A stretch of 64,000 nt of DNA from Schistocephalus solidus. Taxonomy: Eukaryota; Platyhelminthes; Cestoda; Diphyllobothriidea; Diphyllobothriidae. Both the position numbers and the translations under genes were made by a program. Location of the stretch: NCBI GenBank assembly GCA_017591395.1, contig WEDG01011474.1, positions 1-64,000 on the forward strand, in the 5' to 3' direction. Numbering within the stretch: position 1 is the first letter of the stretch; the number at the start of each line of letters is the position of its first letter. Positions 37,201 through 52,200 of this stretch are shown here, piece after piece. The notes below the pieces were generated by a model. That model was not told where the DNA came from, ran no database searches, and saw only the letters and a program-made list of their open reading frames with translations.

Positions 37201-40200
37201 GTAAAAAAAGTCTCCGAGGGTTTTACAAACAACAGCCTCAACACAGCCAGGCGCACAAAATCGGAGAAATTCCAGAGTCGAGGCATACAGCCCGCAAGCT
37301 CAGAGAAAAAAGGTCGGAGCGGGAATTTCCGAGAGGAGTTCTGCCCTATAGCATTACGGCTGGGCTCCGATGAAGCACTTCGACGAGTGCGCGCACAAGA
37401 TAGGAAAGTCACTTCTGTGTGTTGCTGTGGTCTGGTTTGCCTAGCTTCCTCTTTGACTTGGACGAAGTTATTTTCCGCCGGCAGAGTCCTGCGAGCAGCA
37501 AATAAGCAGAAGGTTGACTAAAAAGGGCTACAAAGACAAGGGAGACTGGAAAGGCCATTTCTGGCTAATTAGCCGTCGTCAGCCAGTCATACCCAACCCC
37601 AGATGGTGCACAACCCAAGGATCGAACAAATGACGAGTCGTAGATCAGAAGTCCAACACTCTAACGATTGAGCCATGGGCTCGCTGCCTTGCCGGTTTAG
37701 ATAAGGAACATTGAAATCCGTTGATTAATGCTTATCGATGGAACTAGCCTACATAAAATGGTCTTAACAGCAGTATCAGCGATGAACGGCGGGGAGGGGG
37801 CATACATTTGCGTTGACAGGCAATGCTGACCGAAAAGAGTAAGATAAAAGGAGTGCAATGCCATTTATCACATATGAACAATTTATATGCAACCACATGA
37901 TACAGAGGAAGAACATACTTAAACGCGAGGCATTATCGTCCGGATCTTCGGCAGCAGATGAAGAACTAGATTTGCCATTAATTTCCGCAGACTGTCGCGC
38001 GGAGGACAGATGCTGGGAAAAAAACGAGCAGAACGTGAGGGAATGACAAAACATCCGAGGGTGAGTCGGACTGAAAGCGGAAGAAAATAAGGGACAGAGC
38101 AGGAGGAGGAGGACAAGGAGGCAGGAAACCGTTGAGACAAAAGCCCTCCCGGCATAAAAAGAGGAAGTCGACTGTTCACAGATAATCTTTGGACAATATC
38201 TACGACCGTAAAGAGAGTAAATAACCAGTCAGATAATAGGAATCAGCAAAAAGCTTAGCTAGTACTCAGAACTAACCTCTAGACTCCAAAGGTAGGCGAA
38301 AAAAGAGATAGACAAAGGAGACCGCTCCAGACGCGAAACACGTACGCTCTGAGGCCAACAAAGCCTGGTGTACAATTAGAATCGGACTCCTAAGATAGGC
38401 CCACCCCCCTAGAGAATGAAATTCGAAGCGTTTAAAAACAGGTAAATTTTTAAAGACTTGCTCCGCGGTCCGCGCATAGAAAATACCACCAAACTTAACA
38501 AGAGTCAAGTTTCAAAGATTTTTCATCAGTACTGTGATTCGTAGTCTAACGCCAATTTAAAAATTCCATGGCACCGAATAAGGTAGTACTGCTGAATTAC
38601 ATGAAATGCTTACGTTGCGCAGTCTGCACATGGAATTTCAGTTATGCGTATGCCGGTCCCTTTTTGTCATGAATTCTCGGATGCACCTGAAAGTTCCCAT
38701 TAAGCAATTCCTGCTGTCGAAAGTCCATTAAACTTCGGACAAACGACATACGGAGCGGACACGTGTAGGTTTTATTCCCATCAGTCAGAATTGACAGAGG
38801 CAAAGAATGTTTAATTTCCATCTGCAGTGGTGGTGATAAAATCTAAGAGCGGATGTTGTGGAGATTAGGAAAGACCTGTTATAAAAAGTTGCCAACTATC
38901 CAGCAGCACATTGATTTCGGTTACGGTGTCGGAGCATGGAAAGAAAAGTGGGTCTCACCAAAGGAAATACTGTGAACGGATGATCACAGACAGCATAAGG
39001 ACGTTGCTGAGAGGACTGGGAAATATGTAATGCGCGTAGCTAGAATAGCCCAGCAACGGCCGCTAGCCAAAGGAGAGCCAACACGCTGGTCGTAGGGTAA
39101 GGAGGGCAAGTTATAATTTGACAATGGCGGTTACGTTCGCAGGACTGACTTGATGGTGGGGGGGGGGACAACCAGGCGCACAGGGTGAGTGACCTCGAAT
39201 GACCTGGATGGACAGGCCGGGACTCATTCCAATGAGGAAGTGAGGGCGAAGAAAGAAAAGACGGCTAGCAAATTAACCCAGCTAAAACCGTTCCACGGGT
39301 GTGTGCGTGTGTGACTGTTGTGCTCCCTAAACGGGCCGCGTGGTAGATGTGCTGGACCAACACGGGGCTAAATCATGGTGCGGCAGGCGTTATTATTAAC
39401 TAGCATGAGGTCCCATAAAAATGCCGAACATAGGGGAGCGGGTGCCCAACATGGCACGCGTAGGTGCAGGCGCATACTGCACCACCCACTGTGGTTATTT
39501 TATGGCTATGGTGGGATATCATTCACCTGCGCCCGACTCCACCTCCGGTCTTCTTGCCTATGTCTTGACACCGGGCACAGGCGGGTGAGAGAAGGGAGAG
39601 TGTGGTGGATGTTGTCAAAGTCTACTCAAAATTAATTCACGCGCAAGTCACCGTCCCTGCAACACCCTTCTGTGGAGCATACGGTGGACATCGTCGGACT
39701 ACAACGGTCAAACCGACGTGTGTGTGCACGGTGGATTGTTCCCTTGAAAGACGCAACTACGCCACAAATTATCCTCCACTACTCGGGGTTCAATAAACTG
39801 CTTTTGAATTACCGGGCGACCAACGTGTGCTGCGAGTTCATTTTGTATCTGGGTAGTGCCTGAGAGTTTCCATTGAACTAAACCGAACCGCTTGATCAAA
39901 AGGCGTTGCTGTGAAGAACCGGGCTAGAACAACAGCTAAAAGGCATCTTGAGTAGCCGTCTTCTAAATCGTACGTTTTGTTGTGGAGTCGTAATATTAAT
40001 CTTCGATAACTAATTTGGAGGTTCACGGGTGTTCCTATGGCCCCACCAACGATGCCAGATATTCAAAGGTGTTGCTGAGGCGGGCGAGAACTAATTGAGT
40101 ATGTACTTCTATACCAAATTTTTGCTGTGTAAAATCGGATTTTGATAGGAGAGGACGTAGGCTTGTAGGCAGGGGATTGTTAATGCGTCCTGCCAAGGTC

Positions 40201-43200
40201 AAAGCCTCCCGAAACGTTGAGTTCATGTCCAGTGTAACTGCAGCTAAAGGAAGGGAATATCATTAGCTTTGGAATGATGGGTGATATCGATAGTTGAAAG
40301 AGTCATCCTGGAGAGAGTGGCAAGCTGGAAACTAGATTGCTGTTTACAGGGGCGTGGCACCGGGTTATGGGCAGTTGAATTTTTCCGGCTGTGAGAATTT
40401 TGGAGATGAATTTCAGGTCAATATCAGCCAGTTCACTGCGTGTTAGCTTTGCACTTGGCTGCGTAAGAGACTATGTCTGATGGCGCATGCCATTCACAAA
40501 AATGGCACACTACTTCTGGGTAATTACAGTCAGCCTGCCTTCAATGGACTTCGCTAAAAGGAGGCTAGGGTGTGGGTACATGAAGTCAACAGGTCTTGAT
40601 AGCCAGACCGTTGTCTCTGATATAGAAACAGCTGTGGGCAGGGAGCGGACCGGTATTTTAGAATTGACTGATGTTCCGCTCGGATGCCTCGTTGTTCCGA
40701 GGAAGGACACGGAAAATGCTCTCCTACAAAACGTCCTTCTTCCCGGACAGCAGCTTTTCATAACAAGTTTCAGTTGTTCGGGCCGAAGAAGAGTAACCTT
40801 CGCCGCTTTTCTATGGTTTTGTTATTGTATTGGAGGCCTGGATCTACTATTGTGGGTAGGGCTACGCGATCGTTAGCCGATTTGGCAACGTAGTCATTAG
40901 GGGCGGATCAAACACAGCCGATTGGGGGGGGGGATATTCGGGGCGTAGAGGGAGCGTTAGTAACTGACCTTGGCGGACACAATCGGCATTTAATCGCGTG
41001 ACAGGCCGAAGTGTCTAACATACAGGGCATGTCTTGGACAAAGAAAAAAATTACCAACTCTACCGTACTTACACACTGGGCAAACAATGTCATCGTCCTT
41101 GACAATGGACAAGAAAAAAATTACCAACTCTACCGTACTTACACACTGGGCAAACAATGTCATCGCCCTAGGCAGCTGAGTATTCACCACGTGAAGAGAC
41201 ACCAGAACGTGACGAAGAGATAAGAGGTGAGCATAGAGACAGGGGGTTTGGTTGATAGGTTATATTTTTCTTGAGGACAAAAAGATGGCAAAAACCCAAA
41301 TGATCTTAAAATGCAACGAACTATGAAACTTTTTATTTGCGTTGAGGATCACTGGATGGGCAGGGAATAAGAGTACACGAGAGAGCTGACCGAGAAATGT
41401 GAATCAGATCATTAAATGACAGTGACAAGAACAGAAACCGCCCGTAATACGGTGGCTTTGCGCTACGTTCCAGGGAAATTAGTGTTAGAGGTAAGACATG
41501 GGAAGAGTTATCCTTCTTGGAATTTAGCCCAGGACGATCTGTAATACCCTGTACATGGGGAGGGCGTTCCTATTCCCGTGTATTGTCGGGGGGAGGGACT
41601 GTAGGCAATTCAGACCCAGTAATCGATCAGAAGATGAATCAGACCCCCTCGCCTACCAGAAAAAAGCTGACAGGCTAGAGAACACCGACCAGTTTCGTAG
41701 GCGGCACCTGCCACCAAGGTCAATACAGGCCTCAGGTGCTTCAGAGAGCGGACAGATCAGATTGTCTCGATTTCACACTATCACGTCTACAAAATGTAGT
41801 TCGAACAAAATTAGAAAAGCAAGGAAATTAGACACAAGGAAGACACTACGTACCACGGTCGATAATTTCCGTTTCATTTTATTCCAGGCGTCAGTTATCA
41901 GCTGAAAGCGAACGCAAAAGTCAAAGTACATGACAGAATGGAAAGCAATTACTATAAACATGGAAAAGATGGGCTCGTGCTCTGTGACGACCTAACGTTC
42001 AATGATTATTAGCCTTGAGCAATAAACTTCAATACGAGGCAGGAAGGCTCTGATTATGCGGCTAATGGGCTACATACGTTTAAAAAAATATTATTTTAGC
42101 AGAGCCGTCGGTTCAGATGCCACAGAACAAACAAAAGCCAAATGCGGAAGGCGTTTTCGACAGAAAGAACTGACTGACAGGAAGGTCATATCCACCAAGC
42201 AAACATAAAATGGAGGAAACCGGCTTACATCTGAAAGTCCTTAAGATCAGAATGTCTGAAAATCAAGTAAATTACTTAACAAGTATGAGCTAATCCGAAG
42301 AAAAGTTTTCCCACCTATTGCATAGGGAATAATTTCAAAAAGAGGGCAAAAATGAATCAAAACTATGATAGTCACTGACACGAAAACTTCACGCTAACCT
42401 CCATGGCAGGCTTGTCGGACTGATGACCAAAATGATTGGAGTTAGTTAAATTAAGTGGTGGCCAACGACCGTTTTGCCTTGGAATTGGGGACGGTGGCGA
42501 TTGGCCAGAGTCGTCTATTCGCGACATCGTCTCAAGGTAATTGCGTTCACGCTCAATATTTGCGTCCTTTTCACGTTGTTGTATGATGGCCTCCACAGCC
42601 AACCACTCGGAAACGGCTTTCTCATAGGCTGCACGTGTGACTCTGTCAATCTCGAAGATCTGTTCGTCTGTCGCCGACCAGGGATAGTGACCCAGCAGGA
42701 AAGGCCAGATCTGGGAAGAAATAAAGGAATGATAATGGGGTTAAACTAGTACTCCAGCTAACAGCCCTGGTCAGGTGGTGGTCCTCGAAATCAAAAAGGA
42801 CGGACAGTAGCTGTCTAATCTCATGAAATCAACGCACGCTGCACCCCCAAATTAAGAATCGATCGTAAGGAAAAATAAGGCTTATTGTGAGTAACAAGGT
42901 AATATTACATTGTCTAGAAATACTAATTTTTTAGAAAAGGTACGCACTACGAAAAGGCGAAAAATCTATCTAGTGGAGTAAACTGAAGTTTTAAATGTAT
43001 AGTAAGTCTGTCCATGCAACTAAACGAGTGAATAAAGCAGAAAAAGTAGAATTACTTTTGAAAATAGTCTTTTTCAGAGTTTTGCAATTTCATATTCCTC
43101 TAGATTAAGAGCAACGTAGAGTATGGCCGTAATCAAACAGCCTAACATGCGAGTGTATATTGCAACACCGTTTCACGAGAATCGGCAGTTTTACTTACGC

Positions 43201-46200
43201 TTGTACATTGTCTTTGATGCGTTTGACCAAAGCAAACAGATTTGCCGCTTGATTGCGCCGAAAGGGACGCCACAGGAATATAATATTTCATAAGCTCACA
43301 TGTTCACAGGCCGGTCACGGACAAATAAATTTACATAGAATCGTCAGGTGCAATCGTAAACGAACCATTTTGTGTATATAAAGATGACTATTCTATTGTT
43401 AAATTTCTCTATAACTATTTCGGGTTTTATATTATGATGAGTTTCAGATAGTCTTTGAAAATGGGGTGAATTCTTTACGATTTTCAGTGTCTTCGGTCGA
43501 CTGCCCATAAAAGTAAATTCCGTTAGATTTGTTTAGTAAAAACTTCAAAATAAGATATTTCTTAAAAGCATTTACAAAAGTAGTGACTTTTTGGGCATTC
43601 CTTCTAATGCAGACGGCCGACTGGGTGATATTTTTAGACGCACTCAAACATGAAAACTCGCTTCCGAGACAAATGAACGTCCACAACAAAAGCCGGGAAA
43701 ATACATGCCTATAATTAGATGTAAAACTTTCTATTATAAGTTAAATTTTTAAAAATCACTTTAATTAGATGTTTTGCTGTCAAATATCTGCGCACTTTAC
43801 GTTTTTCCAAGGTGAAGTAAAGGAAAAACTGGGAACGTTTGACCGGTTTTTCGACTTCGCTGAAAAAGTAGGGATACAATTTCTGCTGAAAATTAAAGGA
43901 CTCACTTTTCTCTTTTATTGGAGCGTTTTTCGATATATTTTCTTACTTCTCTGTTTAGTTATAAGAATTCAAACGCACAAGAAAGTGGCCGACTATATAC
44001 TAAGATTTTGCAACAAAAGGTCAGTTTTCTGCCCCTTCCGTTTCAAGTTTCCTTATTCATTTATAGTCAACTGCAGACCGAAATTGTCTTGACAGGCCTC
44101 GCGTACGCCATGACAGCGAAAAGTGGCGGTGTCATCGCGTCTCGTATATATGTGCGTTTAAGGTCCTAATTATCGGTGTGGCAAAACAAAGTACATTCAC
44201 ACAAGTTTATTACAGCGTTTTTTTGGTACAAAAATGTCATAAATTTGCAAAACTTAATTTTGCAGACTGAATCTGCCCATGTTTTTACGAAAACAATCTG
44301 ACCTCTCCAATCTGGATTCACCAGATTTTTGTGAAAACAAAACAAAATTTTCTGTTCTCCGAAGAGATATATTCCACATTTTTCCAGCTTATATTACTGT
44401 TCATTCATAGTACTGCACACAAAAACAAAATGTTTTGATCCGCAGCTTTTAATAGCGTAGGAAAATTCATGGATAGCAAGAAACGTCAGATTTTGCCCCA
44501 TTTAACCCCATTTTTCTATCAATAAATCGAGCTGAAGTGAACAGCTTTTTGTGCATCAATTCAATACAACAAACAAAAATAACACCTTAAAATGCGTGCC
44601 CTGCTACTACCGCAAATTCTGATAAAGACATTTCATGAGTTGGCCATCTACTGTACGTGGGTGGTAGTCCCAATGACATTAGAAAGTTGTAATATCCCAA
44701 TTATATTTACATGCATGACAAAGGATTCAGAGGATGAGATGCATAAGCGGAAGCCAAGCCAAGAACACAGTTCTGGGAAAAATAATTGTAAATCGTAACA
44801 GCTCAGAGACCAGAGTGATGCGGCGATAGCAAATAACTACTATTCTAAGCCCACATTTTGCCAATCGGTTTTGTGCGTATGAACAGAGAAAAAGTAGTTG
44901 GCAAACAAGGACAGCACGTTACACATATTCTGTAAAAGGGCTCAAACACTGCAATGATGGGAGAAAATGACTTGCTTCAGGAGGGTGAGAATTAACGGAG
45001 GATGAGGCTACTGCTCGACGCTTTGAAATCGCTACTCATTGCAACTTGAAACTGTAGATTTCCAAGCAATGAAGAAACTTCGAGAGTACTAAGACGCTAA
45101 CATGCAAACAGTAGAATACCAGATTGAACCGCAAACAGTGGTGGACCGTTAACCTCACAAATGCCTCATACACATAAAGGTCGTCAGTTACGAACGAGGA
45201 TGTACGAGCGCCAACCGGCTATGCAGCGGTTGGATCCAAAGTTAAAGTAGGCCTAAATTGACTGCAAGTAAAGCTTTGGTGGGCTGCACAGAGTGGGGCG
45301 AGGCGATGACCTACCGAGAAGACGGCTAAAAGCAGCATGGTCGGTGGTTTCTGACACCTGCTTACGTGGCTTCGTAAATCCACCAGAAACAACTCGGAAG
45401 GTTAAACAGAACGCGTGGACAATGAATACAGACTTTAATGGTAAAACGACAGCTGGCTCTGGTGAGTCGCTAGACAGACCGCGTGGTGCGTCTCCACGGA
45501 AGAGTTTATAACGCAGGCTTCCCACCTAACCAACTAGTCACTGATAATGACGCACTTTGAACAAGAACGTAGCCTTGCAACTGCAACACTGAAAGTAAAA
45601 GAAGTTTGAATCGTATTTCTTCAAATTTAAGATGCGTTCACGGAAATGTTTAAAGGACTTGGCAAAAATTGCATATAGAGCGCGGACGAATGGTGCCAGG
45701 CAAAGCCCGCCAGTTCTATGGATTATCCAACACCCTTGAGTTCGCAGTCCACCATTGATCAAACATTGTCTGGAGAGGGGCGCTACGGATAATCCGTAGA
45801 TGTGGATAGGCTGAAAAGTGAACTTTCTTCAAGCCGGTTGAAAACCTTGGTCTAACCTGACATAATTATGGTAGGTCCCGACGTGGGCCACTCTGCATCT
45901 CTATATCAGCAGCCTAGACAAATGAAGCTATGCGCAGACGCTCCGAACAAGAGTGCAACGGAACCCCGGAACATTAACGATTCCAGGGCTCATTAATTTT
46001 GCAAGAAAACCTCGCATAAAATCAACAGTGGAATATAAAATATGTACGCAGAACTTCAGCTTACTTGTTTAATTGTCTTTTATATAAAGCTGACATTGCA
46101 GTGATACGAATATTATGAGAAATAACAGCGCAGATTTTAGGAACTTCTCAACAACTATGTTCCTGACATGCAGCCTCAACAGGAGGAAGAAAGGCTGCTT

Positions 46201-49200
46201 CTATTTGACGACTACACGACGAACTCGACAGAACGGTGCATATGAGGTCCAACATCGAAAGCACAGATCTTCAACCGTCACCTGAGGGTGCACAGACAGA
46301 ACCGGGCTCAAACACACATTCAAAAGGCCAACACATCCTGCAGTGACCCGAAGAACAGAGAAAGGACAGGAAGTTCAGCATCCATTTGCAAGACAAATTC
46401 GCCAGGTACTGGTGCTTGTGTACTCGCGCATGAGGAAAGAGAAATTTAAAAAAGTTTTGTACTCTTATCGTAAGTTAGAAATGCCTCCGAGGCTTAAAAC
46501 TTATTTTGGGCGGGCTTGGCGTCATAGTATCCAGTGAAAAGAAGCTGAAGCGAACAAAAGAGACGCGTGAATGAAAGACAAACTGAGCACAGGTGAGCGT
46601 TTCGGCGTCATTTCCGAAATTTCGTGCCCAAACCTTTTTCTTTTAATTGCGCTAACAAGGTTACAATACTACTAAGCGAATTAAAGGTGAGGAGGTGAGT
46701 CTATGTCGGAAGCCGCAGCCCAAAGACCCTGGACGAATTCAGCCCTTCGCTGAAACAAAGGTAGATCATAGGGCTGCTTTGAGGACAGAATCTTTAACGA
46801 ACTGGCGTGCTCACTACCTGCAAGGTAGCGTGGTCCAGTTTTCAGTCAAGGAAGTAAGCAACTGAGGTGGAGTGACACAAGACCCGCTCATTGTTGATTG
46901 GTTTTTGAGTTGCGAAAATTCCTATCAAAGGATTCAGAAGGTTAGGTAGCGAGCATACGCGTGCTTTCGATAAATTCTCATTGGGTCAGTACATTTATAT
47001 GGGAAATGGAGTACAAGCTAAGACATCAAATCAATAAGGTTCATCTCGTCATACCAGTGAGTCGTGTTAAAAGGGGGAGGGGGTGGCGATAAGAGACAAA
47101 TGGTTAAGCGGTAGTGAGGGTTTGGTGGTCGTTCACGAAAGGAAGGGGGAGGGAGGGGAAGAGGAGAACGGCCTGGACTGCATGTCTGAAGATGGACTGG
47201 TGTACGGACCCAAAAGAGAGGCCGGATTTTCTGACAGGTGAGGTGGGAGGGTTCGTTTTTTTTAAACGGGGACATCGGTATCGCATCCTCACCGCACTAT
47301 ATTGATTAAGTTAAGTACCAGAGATGTCGGGTACGATGCAAAATAGTGCCTTGGTTTAGTTGGACAGGCATCGTTCAACTTTCAGAGGAATTTCATGGAC
47401 TGGAAATACCATAAATGAAACAAATAATAAACAGAGTGGATCAGGATGATACGCACCTCCTTCCGTAGGGCAGGTTCACAACCACCGAAGTAAATGCGTT
47501 CGTATAGTTCACGGATTAAAGTAGTCTAAAATAGAAGGAATAAGAGAAGGTATTTCAGAATCATTATCGTAATAAAGAGCAGTTTAAGCAAAAGGTCAAG
47601 CAAATGAAAATAATGACCGGAGATCGTTGTTTTAAGTCCTAGGAGTGGAAACTTAAGCGTTGAAACCCCCATCCTATTTCCCAGCTAAGATAGTGGATAA
47701 ACGTCTCAAGGATATGTAGACGCACACGCGATCAAACTGCATTGTTAACGCGCTTCCAGGAAAAAAATGCGATGCTTTAGTGTAACTTAAATGGATTACT
47801 CCGCAGCTTTCATCATTGGAAAAAAAGAGGAATGCATGGCGAACCACTTGACACAAGTTGGCAGGATATGTAGATGCGAGCAGTTTACGCACACAGACAT
47901 AATGCTCCAGATATTTCTGTAAAAAAATGTCCAGACGCGCGCGCACACACACTGTAAATACTGAATCGGTACGATAGAAGAATTGGAGGGGTAGGACCAC
48001 CCTAACTGCAAGCTACTTTGTGCACCCAAAAGTAGTGGGTAGACTCTATGGTAACCTCATGTAGGCGATCTTCCAGTCGCCCACATCAAAGCCTGGTACA
48101 TTTTACTGGGATAAAGTCGTGTGGGGCCACGCATAGACGGGCTGTGTAGTTCTGTTAGCCACCGCGCCCGAGACTGTGCCCGGGAGCCATGACTCTGTCC
48201 TGCCAGCAGAAGAAGGTTGGAGAGGAATGAGAGGGCGTGGCAGATACTTCACATGTGTGCCTCACAAAAAAACGAGTTCATGCAACACTCACCATAGCGG
48301 GTGCACTCCAGGGGACATACGGTGGATGCTACGGTTGGCGATGGTCGAACTGTCGTCATCGGATAACAGAACAAAAGTTCGCATAGCTGTAAAATAAGTA
48401 GTGACTTGGGGCTGACAATTTTTCAGTCAAGCATAATTTTTAGATATTCCTTTCAGGTGAATGAGAGCAATTCTGGCCATCATCCCTTCAAAATAATTAA
48501 CTCTATCTAGGGGTCGTATTTCACTACACTCAAACAGGATACCTATAAAAAGTCATAAAACATCGTGATATTACCATATGTCGAGTGTTGTTCGTCATTC
48601 AGCAAAGCGTCAAGGACCAGACAGGTTTGTAGCACACGGAAGATAGCGGTTCTATGTCCCATCGGCCACTGCACCCAAGCTCCTTGTCGGTGGTAATATC
48701 ATGAGGGCGACCCTGCGCGACTTTTCCGCCTTACAGAACTGACGTGTTTTTGAGCTACCACGGAAAGTCACCACCCATAGATGGAAAGGCTGTTAACTAA
48801 AGAGATAGCTCGGTTCTCCAGAGTGAGGGTCAAGCTGCAATGACGCTCTACAGTGCTCGTATGACAAATTTATTGAAATGAGATCGCAACAAGTGAGCAG
48901 TAGTCCATGTGGGTTGAAGAATTGGCACGCTTGGGGCACATAGAGACGGGATGTTGTGCACAAAAGCCCAGCTTCAGTTGTATTAGCCTGCCTTCACAAC
49001 TTCAATAGGATGGGTGACGGATGATGCGCAAGTTCCTGCCCCTACAATCCAGAAGTGGCGGTTTTCGTCAATTCCGGCGGACGAAACATCTGTAGCGGGC
49101 TGAGAGCATAGTATCGAGCAATGTCAGTTAGACAACTGAAAAGTGACCAACTATTCTCCTCACTCGGTAACATTGACTGCCATAACACCGGTATTTCACG

Positions 49201-52200
49201 ATAGCAATTGGTACGGGAAGTTAGCATAAACCTGTCAAGTCAACCTCTTTTGCTTGACTATAAACAGTTAGAAACCAATTTCGGTCAGAAGGCAAGTAAT
49301 AGTTAAGGATAGGATGTCTTTTCCGCGGATTCGGTGTTCAGAAAATTCAGCTAAGAGGACAGAAGCTTGAGAGTTCCACTTTACTGACTAGGAAGGTAAA
49401 GGATGACCTCAGGCTTGAATTCCTGCTTTGCCTGAGGGCTGACTGCGGTGGGAGGGGGGGGAATCAATCACAGCCCACATACCTATCAAAAGTTAATTCG
49501 CAGGCAAAGCACAAAAAATAACCCCATACTGATTAAACGTGCGAATAGCTGCAAAAAAACTAAGGCAAGATAATGTTTTGCTAACTGCAGGCTAGACTAA
49601 GAGAACGAATATGATCATCAAGCAGATTCAATTATATAAAACGCGATAGTAAAGTAGCAAGGCCAACGAAAAGAACTGAATTTCCAAGTAAACTAATGGT
49701 AGCCATACTAAACATGGAACAATGGAGAGGAGGGAGAATTAAACGTACAGTTTATGTGCTATCTTAAGAAATGTCAACCAAATAGATTGTTGTATTATTA
49801 CATATTACTTAATACTTTTGCAGCCACGCCAGGATGTCGGCATTTGAACGAGCTTCGTTCCGACCGCCTGTAAAAACTGCAAGGTGTAAAAATGACTGCG
49901 TAAGTAGTATTGTGTTTTTCTCGACGAGTTTCAATGTTTTTACACATTCAAATATACTTTTTAGAAAAAGTGCACGGAATATTCCTTTTTGTACTCAATT
50001 TGTAACGAATTACCTCTTCAAACCTGATACTTAAAGAAGTGGAACCTTTAGGTTTAAAAAACTTTTTCAATTCCTGAATAATTTTGACGCCGACCTGCCG
50101 TGACACCTGCATGTTTTATGCATCCTGTCGAAGGAAAATCACACATTTCCCTACGTTATAAAGAAAACGTCAGAAAATGATAACAGAATTTTCGAATGGG
50201 TGTGAGCCACGTTGTATACTCTATAAGCGGTATAACCAAATGGAGAGACACGATGCTTTATGAAGGAACAATTAACAGTCTTATAAATCTGCCAATTACA
50301 CACTTCTTTTAAAACCGGAGGATACCCCTTCTTGAGATATAACATTTGAAGAAGACAAAATTCCACACGAATTGAGTGCAAAGGAGAACAGTTTTCCGCA
50401 TGTTTCATAGAAAATACATTTACTTTTAAAAGACCATGGAAAATCAATGAGAAACATTCATGAAACCAAAGTAGTCATTTTATAGTGTAGTTTTGGTAAG
50501 CGGTTGGAAAGAAGCTCGTTAAAAAGTCAGCATCCAGACATGACCAGCATATTTTGGGATTATGCGGCACGTAAATTAGTAGTAAAACAATACTTAACTA
50601 CTTGGCTCGAATCGAAAACAAATTTCAGCCATGGCCAAGCTACTGCCTGTGAAAAGGAAGACAGAAATAAAAAAACGTAATGTTAAGTACAGTTGCGAAT
50701 AATTCCTTGATGAAAGGTAGCTTACTCTGCTTCCATTGCTTCGAACCTGACGCCAAAAATCCGCTTGTAATGGCTGAGCATGTACCGGCGGTGCTTTAGG
50801 AAGGAGGAACCTAGGATACACGATCTCCGAGAGACGTTTGCGTATCAGTAGCATAGAACGGGTATATGCAAGCCCTGAAGACAAAAGATCAGAAGAGAGA
50901 AGGCTCGCTAGCAAAGCGGCATAAAAGAGACAATGAAATTAACGGACTGCACTCTAATAGGGTTCCAACGCAGGCCTAGGAAACACGGGCTACTGTTCAA
51001 GTAAGCAAAATCCTGGACTACAATAAATGCGAGAGGTCAGATAGACCACGAGTTCAAGAAGCTCGAAGTTGTTGGAAGCGCGATGGAAAAGTACTAAAAT
51101 AACATATGGTACAGTAAGTGACCTTGATGGGAATACGCATATGAAACTTGTATGCGGCATATACAGATGCATATAATGGTTGCAGGATGTTCACCGCTCA
51201 GATAAGGAAGGTATAAGGTAAGGTAAGATAAGGTATGCTCGTCCCGGCAACAGCACAGCGATAAACAGCATAGGCAGAAGGAGATAACTAAGAAAAACAA
51301 CAGACACTGGGATAGATATTTCTGGCCTGTTAACTTTAGTTAACCAGCCATATTCGAGGCCAAGTTTGCATGCGAGGGCTCCACGATTAAGCCACAAGGC
51401 GCAAAGGACGAGCATGTCCCGTAATCTGTACGGTGAGGGCACTCTAAATATTGTTAATATTACGGATCACAACCGACAGGAAAACAAGCCCCCGGCATAC
51501 TGGTAGAGCGTTGGCCTACTTGACGCTCAATGAGCAAACAACTCGGGTTAGAATACCAAGTCGATCTAGAGCCCCACAGGTGTTTGCAAAACGCCATGCT
51601 ACCTGCATTCTTTGTTATTGGGGATCGGACATAAATTCAAGTAGGACTGTTGGGCTGTGCGCGTGGAAGACATGCGGAGACAGGAACTTTGATCACCGAT
51701 ATTAGGGGCAACCCTTTGACCACGTAATACCACAGCTTTGCTTGTGATCTCATGGGCAACCGACTTGCCAGATCGATGTCAAGGAAAGCCCGAAGGTATT
51801 GCAGTTGTATTATACGAAAGCCAACCTATTTCGCAGTTAGGCTATATTGAGAGCCATTCCACCAATCGCCATCTGTGGACCCGTTCGGCAGCCCACAGCT
51901 AGACTTATATACATGTTGGGTGTCCGTCTACGAAGCGAATGAAGAGGACACTTCCAGCTTCAGTAACTACGCGAAATGGCGTCCAGGCGCCTGAATAACC
52001 GTTTACTTTCAGCTGTCAGATCATTTTGTTCTATCTGACTCTTGCTTAAACCGACCTTCTGGGCGCTTATATACACGGGAAGTTCTACCCTTTAAAGAGG
52101 ACATCTAATTGTTCATCTATCAGCATGTATCGCTCATCGCTTTGTAGACCGCACGACGGACAGACAATTAAACCGGATTTGAGAAGTCGTTTCCCGACAA

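Noticed and set aside
37141..37521. 124-codon + frame (37,147-37,521) with a basic polypeptide
   Set aside because: No domain, splice context or family match; its minus-strand counterpart is equally open.
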